Assembly: GCF_032854445.1 (NCBI RefSeq)
Contig: NW_027018091.1
Span: 22,001 to 86,000 of the forward strand
Direction: 5' to 3'
DNA from: Liolophura sinensis
Lineage: Eukaryota; Mollusca; Polyplacophora; Chitonida; Chitonidae
Length of the DNA stretch: 64,000 bases
The position numbers and the translations under genes were made by a program. Below the pieces are notes generated by a model that was not told the DNA's origin, ran no database searches, and was given only the letters and a program-made list of their open reading frames with translations. This document shows positions 8,166 through 17,819 of the stretch, in pieces (the stretch's first letter is position 1; each line of letters starts with the position of its first letter).

Positions 8166-10238
8166 ATGGAAAACTTCGATGATATCCTTGAGCAAGTCAT
8201 TCAGTCCCCAAGAGGACGGAAGGAAAAGCGGCTGCCAGGGAAATCTGCTCGAGCGATAGCGAAAAGGGTTCGTCATAGTGGTGATGAGAAAACGCCTGTG
8301 ATATCTTGTAACCACAACAACCATAGTGTGTGCGTCGCAGCTTGTCTTTCCGCTGAAGACTTGGTTTATATAAAAGGCCAGCTGTATTCCTCTCCGGACA
8401 AAGTCAGGCAAGATGCCATTTTATTATCTTACATGGATATTCATCACTGTAAACGCCGAAGAGGAAAAGTTGATGATGTAAACAAACAGAAGGCCAGGGA
8501 TGTCAATGTGAAATACTACCTTTTGAAGGAAGACACGAAGAGGGTGAATGTTTGCAAGTCCTCATTTTTAAGCATACTGTGTAAGTATAAACTGAAAGTA
8601 TGTGTTTGTTTTGATTATTATGATCTTCCAGTAAATATGCAGTAAATGAGGGCCTATGCTTAAGTTAAAATTTGGTTTAATCGCCTCGCACCAATGAGGT
8701 TGTGAGTTCATATCCAGCTCCCGCTGGCTTTGTCTCCAGCTCTACATGCAGGCACTGCCCGGTTTCTTACCACAATAATGCTGGCACTCCGTCATATGAG
8801 AGAAATAATCTTAAGTACGGCGTAAACCCCACACAAATAAATAAATAAAATATTTGTGTGTTTTTCTTTTAAAGGTGTTAACAAGGACCGTGTATCAAAC
8901 ATTGCAAAATACTGGTTGACAAATGGAGTGGCAAGACCTGAACTAAGAGGTGGTGCGCGGAATGTTGAGGAAAAACTGGTGAAAAGAAGAGAAATACAGG
9001 AGCATATCAAAACCTTTACCTGCCGAGTAAGCCACTATGCTCGCCGAGGTGCACCAGGGAGAAAATATTTGCCGTCAGATCTGTGTGTCAAAAGAATGCA
9101 TCAGCTTTTTCTTGACCAAAACCATCATCAGTGCTCCTACGCACTTTATTACAGTGTATTATGCTACGATTTTAATTTGGGCTTTGGTCATCCTGCCAAA
9201 GATGTATGTAGTGAATGTTTGAAGTTTAAGCTGAGATTGAAGGATCCACAAATTACCGACGAAGCAAAACGTGAAGATACCATAATGTTTATGCTACACC
9301 GTCGTAGACCTAGGAAATTCTATGACACAATGAATGACGTAGGTGACTCGTTCACTGTATGTTTTGATATAATGGAAAATTTAGTCCTGCCTAAAACTGC
9401 AATTGGACAAGCCTATTATTCAAGGCAGTTATATCTTTATGTGTTTGGTATGGTGCGTCCCAGGGGGCGAGGAAGGTCGCAGGGAAAGGAGGACATTGAT
9501 CTTTATGTATGGATGGAACAGGGAAACTTGAAGGATAGTAACATGGTGGCATCTGCTCTAAACCACTATTTTTGTCACATCACAAAAGATGAACTCCGTC
9601 AAATGCAATGTTTGCGACTTTTTTCTGACTCGTGTTATGGACAAAATAAAAACATGTCCCTGCTAGCAATGCTATGTTCTCTAAGGAAGCAAACATTTCC
9701 CACATTGAGTATTGAATACACCTTCCCAGTTCGTGGGCACAGCTTTTTACCTGCAGACCGAGCATTTGGTCGCATCGAGCAGGATATTCGCAAGAACGAA
9801 ACCATTCTCTTACCTCAGCAATACGTTACTATTCTTGAGCGTCATGGGACAGTACACCGGTATGGTGAAGAATGGCTGTGTTATGAGTTTAAAGATACAG
9901 CTAGTCAGTATTGCCAGTCTAAGCGGTCTTTTAAGATTAGTGAAGCAAAATCACTAAGACTGGATAATACAAATCCTGACAAAATTGGATTCAAACAGGT
10001 GTATAATGGGGATTTCTGTTACCACAGTGTTCTAAAACGAGGTAAAAAATGGGAACAGTACAAACCGGCCATAAGACCCAATGTAAACTGTGTTAAAGCA
10101 CAGAAGAAAGATGATGTCATCAAGCTTCTAGCTGAACTGGGGGTGAACGCAGAGGTTAATGATTATTACACTCATGCACTTTCTAACATAGAGCAGGAGC
10201 ATGATAGACAGGATCTGGATTCTGGTGAGGATGAGTAA
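8166..10238 (+). CDS. Two-exon transposase-like protein (DUF7869-type, RNase H-like fold suspected)
   Basis: Exons 8166-8580 and 8875-10238 join through a GTAAGT donor and a TTTTAAAG acceptor (phase 1 intron of 294 bp) into an open frame of 592 aa with no stop. The start is the first ATG of the exon (MENFDDIL). The N-terminus is basic. The middle has a CxxC (HPAKDVCSECLKF). The C-terminal half shows three acidic blocks resembling a DDE/D catalytic core: FDIMENL, LFSDSCYGQNKN and VRGHSFLPADRAFGRIE. Large uncharacterised arthropod and mollusc families share this SD-C-GQNKN / GHSF-D pattern. The gene lies inside inverted repeats, so a transposase role is likely. It is one of only two undamaged longer genes in the window. 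Confidence 0.75.
8679..8850 (+). repeat. Degenerate SINE-A copy inside the transposase-like gene's intron
   Basis: The sequence tracks the SINE at 43221-43496 from the B-box region (GTGAGTTCA) through CCCGGTTTC and ATAATGCTGGC to CGGCGTAAA and an AAAT repeat. The tRNA-like 5' part is lost. It arrived after the intron existed and leaves both splice sites intact. Confidence 0.7.
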
Positions 10239-10309
10239 TATAATAATGCTAGTAAGTGTTCACATTCCTTGATCACACAGCTTACCTTAAACAATTTGGT
10301 TTGATCTTC

Positions 10310-10315
10310 AATAAA
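10310..10315 (+). promoter_or_regulatory. Polyadenylation signal AATAAA
   Basis: AATAAA lies 72 bp after the stop of the transposase-like gene and before the nested SINE pieces. Confidence 0.55.
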
Positions 10316-10439
10316 ATTCTACCGTTCGATAATTAAGAGTGTTTGGTGGAATTTTTTTACATTTTTTATACCATATTCTTGATTATTTCACAATTTTGGG
10401 GGGGGAGGATTTTTAAATATCAGAGAAAAGCACCACAAA

Positions 10440-11075
10440 TGAAGCTCGCCATCTGCGATAGCTCAAATGGTGCTTCATAGTGTGATGGATACAGTCCCCC
10501 TATAGCTGAAATACTGCCGAATAGGGCCTTACACACCAATCAATCAATCAATCAACCACTCACTCGTAGCTGAGAGATCCAAGTTCAATCCTAGGAAGAG
10601 TAACACTAAAGGTTTTAACAATGGGAATTGCTGCCTCACGTGGCACAACGACTGACTTGCCCCGTGTCAGTATGATGTCACTAGGTGCGGGCAGAGGGGG
10701 CTTAATGGGTGTCTTCGGCAAGGCAGCACTGGCCCTGATATAGCTGAAATACTGCTGAATAGGGCCTTAAACACCCATCAATCAGTCGTAGCTGGGAGAC
10801 CCAGGTTCAATCCTAGGTAGAGTCACGCTAAAGGCTCTAACAATGGGAATTGCTGCTACCTCACTTGACGCAAGTGAGGTATTATACCCGGTGTCAGTAT
10901 AATGTCACTGGGTGAGGGGGCTTAACGGGTGTCATCGGCAAGCCACTTCGGTGAGGCAGCACCTGTTAAATGAGCTGTGGAAATCCGTCCTGCACCGAGG
11001 AGACACCGTCGTCATATGACCGAAATAATGCTGAACACAACGTTAAACACCATTCATTCACTCACACACTCACTG
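10440..11075 (+). repeat. Two nested SINE-B-like pieces in the 3' part of the DNA transposon
   Basis: Two similar units carry a GATCC/GACCCAGGTTCAATCCTAG B-box-like block, then ACAATGGGAATTGCTG, CAGTATAATGTCACT and a CGTCATATGAC end with ATTCACTC repeats. Short tails (CAATCAATCAATCAA near 10530 and ATCAATCAG near 10775) end internal pieces, showing one unit inserted into or next to another. The family is related to the complete copies at 15638 and 57211. Confidence 0.65.
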
Positions 11076-11365
11076 GAAAGGAAGTTTGCTAAGAGGGCAC
11101 CGGAAGCTCTCATTCACCGCCCTCGAAAAAGAAAATAATTCAACATTAATAATTAAACTAATCAATCCCATTGTGTATTGTTTAAACTGTTAAAAATCGA
11201 CGAAAATGTGGATTTATCTGGATTTGATTAAAACGTACCATGGATGTGTCTGTTTCTGACCTGAAACAGACACTAGAAGTTAAGTTTACCTATTATTTCT
11301 CAAAGCTAGATTTTTGATAATGTTGCTGTTTATTACATGGGTTTATTACATTTATCTGCTTTTGA
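11076..11365. other. AT-rich 3' filler of the DNA transposon, no gene seen
   Basis: No open frame or repeat of note is seen apart from the right inverted repeat at its end. Confidence 0.5.
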
Positions 11366-11575
11366 GTATGAACTCTTCATATAAACAACCCTCCGAGCCC
11401 GATGTTAGTGTTTTTGCTAGGTTATTTATTTTTATGCTAAACAGAGTTGCTGCCCTGGGGTACACCCATTTCCAGCTCGCAAGAGTCATAGAGTGGACCC
11501 AACCCCTGCCTTAAACTGACGATTAGATAAAAATTGAGATATAAATAAATATGTCACCTTTTAATCCCATATCCG

Positions 11576-11997
11576 GTTAAGTTCTGTAACGCTCGTCATT
11601 TTCAAACTGTATCTAATACCGCTTTACCTGGGGCTAGGGGCCGTAAAGGTAGCCCTGGTCATTGCATCAGCAGGATGCCTTTATGAACAGTTGCAATTAA
11701 AGCGCGACGGAGACACTTGTTTATTTGACCTGGAACTGATTCACGGACTACGAATTTGAACTTATAGATATGGAATTCATGCCTGGAATATTCATTGTCT
11801 GCCCGGCATCATTGAAAACTGATGACCGCTTCTCTCTTGTGTGTAACCGGCTTTATTTCTTATTTGTATAATTTCTATATTTCTTTGGGAGTCTTTGGGA
11901 GTGTTAAACGTTGTTTTTGGAAATGGACCTTGCGATTATCGACTTGGAACGCCTTTTACGAACTACGAATGGTATATGAATGTCGGACTTGACGCTT
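11576..11997 (+). repeat. 430-bp dispersed repeat (R430), copy 1
   Basis: This block breaks LINE copy A between the CCATATCC and TAAAATACC parts of the RT region. It matches 32690-33118 and 57752-58172 over its length, with shared landmarks GGGGCTAGRGGCCGTA, TGTCTGCCCGGCATCAT and GACGCTTATATT. No coding frame, tRNA-like box or inverted repeat is evident. A fourth copy is cut at its 5' side, which suggests retroposition with the CTTATATT end as 3'. Confidence 0.75.
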
Positions 11998-12790
11998 ATA
12001 TTTTAAAATACCATATTTCCATGTGGTGTCGTACGCCTTTTTAAGGTCGAAAAATATCGACACCACATGTTCATTATTAACAAAACCATTACGAATAAAA
12101 GTTTCAAATCGAACAAGGTGATCTAAGGTAGATCGATCTTGACGAAAACCACATTGAATATTACATAAAAGCTTGTTGGTTTTGAGAAACCAAACAAGTC
12201 TATCATTAATCATCCGTTCCATAGTCTTACAAACACAGCTGGTAAGAGCTATGGGACGGTAATTATTTGGATCAGCACGATGCTTACCTGGTTTGGGAAC
12301 CGGGATAATACATGCCTCCCTCCATGGCGATGGAGAATTACCAGTTATCCAAATATCATTAAGCAAGTCCAAGAGAGTCACCAGTGGCTCAGGTGGTAAA
12401 TGGCTCAGAAACTTATAATATACGTTATCAGCGCCATAAGCAGTATCGTGTGCCTTTCTTAATGCAGTTTTAAGTTCCTCCATATTAAAAGGACGATTGT
12501 AATCTTCTAAATTCTTAGAAGAAAAGGACAATTTAATTTTCTCCTGGTTTTTAATATGTTGGAATTCTTTAGTATAGTTCTCAGAAGAAGATTTCTTGGA
12601 AACTGTCTCTGCTAATTTATTGGCTATAACAGATGGAGAAGTTAATATATTATCTCCATCTTTTAAATGCTGGACTTTTGCTTTATTATTTCTGCCCTTA
12701 AGTTTCTGAACCATTGTTCCAGACTTTACGCACGGGTGTTTTTGACGTAATGCCCGAAACAAAGTTCCGCCAACAAGATCGTCTCTTTGA
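11998..12790 (-). pseudogene. LINE copy A ORF2, reverse transcriptase N-part
   Basis: The minus frame encodes the RT fingers: NNYRPIALTSCVCKTMERMI, CGFRQDRSTLDHLVRFE and the motif A block IFFDLKKAYDTTW (aspartate present). It is open from 12762 to the R430 junction, whose own bases then extend the frame to 11956. The palm with YxDD lay in the part displaced or lost by the insertions to the left. Linker and EN C-terminal sequence continues to the right in another frame. Confidence 0.85.
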
Positions 12791-12799
12791 CTTGAGTAA

Positions 12800-13753
12800 T
12801 CGACGAGCCTTAGCTCTAAAAATACGAACCTGGTTTAAATGATTATCAGTAGGACAATGATTAAATCTGCGCTCAGCTTTTTTCTAATCCTTTATGGCTT
12901 TACGACAGTCATTGTCGTACCAGTGTTTACTTTTGAATTTTGGATTTGTCGAGGTCTTAAGGATAGTTGTGTCAGCCGCTTGTAAAACAAGCCCATTAAA
13001 TTTTAATATAGGATCATCTGCTGCATTGAGAACTTTTGAGGTGATATTAGCCTCACAAAACATCTCAAATGCGACCCAATCTGCTTTATCGAATTTCCAC
13101 ATAGCTTCACGTTTTAAATATTTAGAAGTGATATGCTCTAGAATTATAGGAAAATGGTGACTACCACAAAGATCGTCATGCAGCTTCCAAGAAAAATCCG
13201 GGAGAAGTGATGGATCTGTGATAGTGAGGTCGATAGCAGAATAAATGCCATTACCCGGATGTAAATAGGTATTAGAACCATAACACAGTTCCTCCTTAGA
13301 TAACAAGTCTTTTACTATCTTGCCCTTATTTTTTAGGTTATTACTGCCCCAAAGGGGGTTATGGGAACTAAAATCTCCCATTAGTATAAAAAGTTTTGGC
13401 AATTGTTTTTTTAAATTATGCAACTGCAAAGCTGACAAAGAAATGTTTGGGGGAATATACATTGAACATAATGTGAATGAAACACGAATTGCCACAGCCT
13501 CAAGCTCTGGGCTTGTCTCAAAGCATCAGGGCTGTGAATAACAGCCGCCTGCAGCTCGCTCTTCTTCATTTGAATAAATACTGTATAAGGAATAATTCTT
13601 AAGAGTTGTCTTATCTGTGTCAGGCGTCTTCAGGTGAGTTTCCTGAAGACAAAAGGCAATAGGATTTAATGATTGAACAAGCTGTGTTATTTCAGTAAAA
13701 TTTACCTTAAGACCTCGACAATTCCACTGTATAACTTTGTCTAAAGAAGACAT
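12800..13753 (-). pseudogene. LINE copy A ORF2, APE-type endonuclease domain
   Basis: The domain starts at 13753 with MSSLDKVIQWNCRGLKVN, the usual EN start of the family. Motifs seen are LQETHLK, MGDFSSHNPLWGS and DLTITDPS; the SDH block reads GSHHFPI, so the catalytic Asp of SDH is changed to His. A frame break lies near 13500. The domain nicks target DNA in intact elements. Confidence 0.85.
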
Positions 13754-14099
13754 TAAGGACGAAGGTGTATAGGGGATCTCTTAATGTTTGGACCGCGGAC
13801 GACCCTTCCTTGGAGATCTACTGGAAGATCTCTCTGGTGCGGGTGATGTATCAATCACATCCGCATCTGATGTTGAAGGACCAACGTCTTCCAACGATCC
13901 AAACTTATTAAAAGTTTGGATTGGGTCCCTAGCGGCCTAATAGGGGCGCTGTGTGGGACCACTAGGTTTATTAAGTTTATTGTTATTATTTGGTGGTTTA
14001 TTTCCGGACATATTTTTGTTTTTAGATTGATTAGGTTTAGGGTTATCGGGTTGGTCATTATTATTCGCTGGTTTTATCTCTTGTATTGAGGTAGTCTGG

Positions 14100-15167
14100 G
14101 TTGAGGAAGTATTGAAAGCAGGTCGAACAATAGGTTCAACAGAAATAGGACAAGGTTTCTGGTTCGCAAAGGGCTAAGTCATTGATGTTTGAGTAGCAAC
14201 AGATGCTACTCACTTGACTGCATTGGCAAAGTCTGCAGTGAAGAATTAGGAGGCGAGATTAGTTTTCGGGCCTCCTGATACGATATATTGTTTTTTAGTT
14301 TTTATAGTGATTATTTGTTTTTAATTAACGAAAGTGGACGGTCTCTAGAGGAGGCCATGTGATTTCCACCGCAATTGCAACACTTAACTGTGTTGCTGCA
14401 GACGAAACCATCATGACCTTCACTACCACACCGGAAACAACCAGTTTATTTTCACAAAGGCCCTTGCCATGACCAAATTTCTGGCACGTGAAACAACGTG
14501 TTGGGTTAGGGATGTGTAAATCCACATTGACCCAATGCGGGCCAATGTAGATGTATGATGGAATAGAAGCACAATTAAAGGTCAACAGGTATGTATTTAG
14601 TTTCAGGATATTACCAGATTTCTTCATAGTACAGCTCTTTACTCGGGTAACACCCTGTGATTTCAATTTCTCCCAGATTTCCTCTTCCGAAAGTTCCAAA
14701 ATATATTGATCCCGGTCACGAATTATTCCCTGCCAGCTGCTCAGGAAATTGCGCGGGGATGTAAACACAGGTATGTCCGAAATTCATTTCAAAGATAGTA
14801 AATTGATTGATTGTTGTTTGCGAAGACATTCATTGAGAATGAATGTCTCCGGACCTTAGCTTTTTCACGTTTTTTAAAGTTCCAGCTACACCCTGGAGAT
14901 CCCTTTGCAAAAGAAAATGATGGATTTTGGAGGACGGCTTCTGTTCATTCTTAGTTGAAAGAACAATAAAAGCCGACCAACCGTCCGACCCATTGCATTT
15001 ATCAAACGAGTCCGACAAAACCTCCAACTTCCTCTTTTTGTAGGTACTCGAAGTCGTCCCAGAGGAAGACCTAATTTTTTTTTGAAATATTTACACAAGA
15101 CATAGTATATATAGTAAAAATTCACCCCATGTGTTCCCCACCAGCCACGGAGTGCCAACAAGGGCAA
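14100..15167 (-). pseudogene. LINE copy A ORF1 (Gag-like, CCHC knuckles)
   Basis: The frame 14325-14768 carries a helical region, then PSYIYIGPHWVNVDLHIPNP and a CFTCQKFGHGKGLC knuckle. Later knuckles are scrambled by shifts near 14440. The N-terminal KKRKL/SDS region lies at about 15050-14830. The protein would bind the element's RNA. Stops and shifts break the gene. Confidence 0.75.
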
Positions 15168-15637
15168 TGTGTGAACCTGGCGATACCCAGCAGGACATAC
15201 ACCAAGGACTCCACATGAGGTGTACTAAAATAGATGGCCTACATGAACAAACCCCATTACTTGAATAAGGTCACATATCAGACACGTACTACTCGACTGA
15301 CCCATGAGGCACCGCCCCAAAATGTAGTCCCGTAAACGAAAATGTAGTCCCAAAATGTAGTCCCGTAAACGAAATTTCAGAAATAACATATTCCCTAAGG
15401 AGTGGTGTTACGGAGAAATCTTGGGACCACGCAGAGGCATGACGTGAACAAGCCGATTGATCGGACCGGGCCCAACTGACTTACCGTCTCTCTCCAAGTA
15501 AGGGCCAAAGTGAAGTGTTGGGCGTGAGGATCTTGCAAGACCAACATGCCCTCAGCCACCAGCCACCGTCCTCGTAGATTACGGGTCGCAACCCACGGCA
15601 AACAGGTCGCTCCCCGGTTGCCTCTCACACAACCGAG

Positions 15638-15994
15638 AGTGAGTGAGTGCTTGGGGTTTAACGTCGTACGCAACAATTTTTCAGTCATATGACGACGAAG
15701 GAATCATTAGTGTACGTGTAATGTGCCTCCTTGTTGCAGGACGGATTTCCACCGCTCTTTTATTTAGTGCTGCTTCACTGAGACGACTTACCGAAGGCAA
15801 GTAAGGCGCCCCGCCCAAGCCATTATACTGATACGGGTCAACCAGTCGTTGCACTATCCCCTTCATGTTGAACGCCAAGCGAGGAAGTTACAACTTCCTC
15901 TTTTAAAGTCTTAGGTGTGACTCGATCAAGGATTGATCCTGGATCTACTGGTCCCGAAGCGGACGCTCTACCAACTGTGCTATCCGGGCCGGTC
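15638..15994 (-). repeat. SINE-B, full length, inside LINE copy A
   Basis: The tRNA-like head is at the right end on the minus strand (GATAGCACAGTTGGTAGAGC A-box, then a B-box-like part), and the ACTCACTCACT tail is at the left. CACACAACCGAG flanks both sides (15626-15637 and 15995-16006), a 12-bp target duplication. Joining the flanks restores the LINE 5' region. An internal RNA polymerase III promoter is expected from the head. Confidence 0.9.
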
Positions 15995-16290
15995 CACACA
16001 ACCGAGAAGATGTGAGCCTATTATATTCACCGGGCTCACACAAGAGAGTTCTAGGTTAGTCGACTTTTACGACAAGCTTGCCTAGAGGGCTGAGGTCCTG
16101 TTCTTATCACCTCGGAGACACCACGGGGGTGTGTGATAGACGAGAATGCCCGATACGACACCTCATTAAAACTACTTGGTCTCTAAGAGACTTTTCGCTA
16201 GTATATCTATTGTAGCCAATGACAGGTTGAATGGCATGCAGTTTATTGTAAATCCGCAGATCCCATTCACTCCGCCAAAGGCGACAAATA

Positions 16291-17819
16291 TACTATCCAA
16301 AAAAAGAAACGCATAACCCGTTTTTTGCGGAGGTGATGCAGTCTTGTCAATTATGCATAACTAAATAAGAATTGCTATTCTGCAAATACTTTTTCACAGA
16401 TTAAGGAAGGGTCCATATCTAGACAACAAGGCCATCAACTTGAGGTAAGACACTCACAATGAGTCTCCCACTTGAGTGGAATGTCAGTATCTGTTGTGAC
16501 CACCACGGGCACGAATAACAGTTCTGACCCGCCTTCTCATGGACTGGATGAGACGCTGGATAGAGGCCTGGGGAATGTTCTGCCACTCCTCCTGCAAACA
16601 TGCAACTTGCTCTTGAAGCGTTTGGGGTTGAGGTTGACGTTGGCGTAGACGTCGATCAAGTTCATCGCACAGATGCTCAATTGGGTTAAGATCCGGGGAA
16701 CGGGACGGCCAGGGTAGCACATTTACATTGTTTTCGGCGAGGGAGTCCCTTGTGACACGTGCCGTGTGCGGTCTGGCGTTGTCCTGCTGGAACAACTCCC
16801 GCTGAACGTCAATGACAGGTGAGAGGTGTGGCTGGAGGATGGTGCCTCGGTAGCGTACGGCCGTGAGATTTCCCTGAACCTGGACAAGATTTGTACGACC
16901 AGTATACTATATTGCTGCCCACATCATCACACTCCCTCCACCAAATCTGTCCACTTGGCGTACGCAGTTAGGGGCATAACGTTCGTGAGCACGTCTGTAA
17001 ACCCGGTTTTTACCATCACGTCTCTGCAATAGGAATTTGGACTCATCACTGAACCAAATGCGTCGCCAGTTGCGTAGATTCCATGCAGTCACGTTGTTAC
17101 ACCATCGGAGGCGATTGGCGCGATGGTGACGACGCAGCACGATCCCAACATAGGGCCTCCTGGCTCTCAGTCCATGTTCCCTCAGCCTGTTCCGCACTGT
17201 CTGACCTGATATCCTCCTCAGTCCCGGTATGCTGGCTGCTTTGCTTTCAGCTGTAGCACAACCGTCACGCAAATGGAGGACCCTTATGTAGCGATCTTGG
17301 GCTGCTGTAGTGACACGTGGTCGACCTGAACGCCGACGGTCATTTGTTGTCCCAGTATTGTTGTAGCGGGCAGCAAGCCGTGAAATCGTGCTCTGGCTGA
17401 CGTGTAGACGCCTAGAAATGGACGATTGGGACTCTCCAGCTTGAAGTCTTCCAATGGCAATATTTCTTGTGACAGTGTCAAGACGTGGCATGTTGAATCA
17501 GCTTGAAAACACCACTTGAAAGACGCCGATTTCCGGCCCGAAGTTGCGGTTTTATAGTCACACACTGCATGCTTTCCATGCGTAAGTTCGGCGTGTAAGA
17601 CTGCACGTGATGTAGTGTGGTGCTGTATTTTTTACTTCTTCCAAAAATGGCCTCCAAACTCAACATTTTCAACCAAGAAATGTTTTGAGGAATAAAATGT
17701 GTGCTAACTGTGACTATTAACAATATTAAAACACATTTTGCTCATGAAATGAAGACAAAATGTATTTATTTCATTTTAAAATAAAACAAAACACCTATGC
17801 GTTTTTTTTTTGGATAGTA
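16291..17819 (-). mobile_element. Tc1-type DNA transposon, 1529 bp
   Basis: Ends are TACTATCC followed by an A-run and ACGCATA (16291 onward) and the inverted counterpart ending at 17819; the A-run differs by one base in length. TA flanks both sides (16289-16290 and 17820-17821), and the joined flanks restore the LINE RNase H region. The element is compact and its single gene is almost open, so the insertion is younger than copy B. Confidence 0.95.
16484..17491 (-). pseudogene. Tc1 transposase (DD34E) with one premature stop
   Basis: A single frame of 336 codons runs from 17491 (MPRLDTVTRN) to 16484. It has an N-terminal helix-turn-helix region (SQSSISRRLHVSQSTISRL), a second DNA-binding part with GRPR, and the catalytic triad: WFSDESKF, FQQDNARPHTA and SRSPDLNPIEHL, with 34 residues between the second Asp and the Glu. 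The only lesion I see is TAG at 16909-16907, just after GGGSVMMWAAI. Length is normal for Tc1. A one-base revertant or sister copies elsewhere could be active. Confidence 0.95.

Larger units (their letters stand above)
7830..11378 (+). mobile_element. 3.5 kb TIR DNA transposon with a transposase-like gene (Sola-like?)
   Basis: Both ends are inverted repeats: GAAGAGTTCATAC at 7830-7842, with its exact complement at 11366-11378, and 26 of the first 30 positions match. ATAT flanks both sides (7826-7829 and 11379-11382). Joining the flanks restores the LINE sequence found uninterrupted in copy D near 25070, so the ends are certain. Because ATAT is palindromic, the duplication could also be read as TA with TIRs starting TGAAGAG. 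Inside are a two-exon gene, a polyadenylation signal and nested SINE pieces. A 4-bp duplication suits Sola-type elements among others; the superfamily is an inference. Confidence 0.9.
7466..16128 (-). mobile_element. I/Nimb-like LINE copy A, carrying three nested insertions
   Basis: The pieces are 7466-7829 and 11383-11575 (RT middle and thumb), 11998-15637 (RT N-part, endonuclease, ORF1, 5' region) and 16007-16128 (5' end). They line up with copy D (23418-28936) in order. The 3' third with RNase H is missing; the left edge abuts the Polinton relic. Insertions are the 3.5 kb DNA transposon at 7830-11378, the 430-bp repeat at about 11576-11997, and a SINE at 15638-15994. The 5' end has the same terminal block (ending in ACGGGGG on the plus strand) as copies D and E, so this copy was 5'-complete. 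Confidence 0.85.

Noticed and set aside
10440-11075. CRISPR-like array from the CAATCAAT and repeated units
   Set aside because: The organism is eukaryotic and the repeats are SINE tails and SINE bodies.
12894-13160. Plus-strand frames opposite the LINE endonuclease (also 25978-26424, 41538-41888 and 63069-63389)
   Set aside because: They recur only because each LINE copy has the same antisense open stretch. The minus-strand endonuclease explains them.
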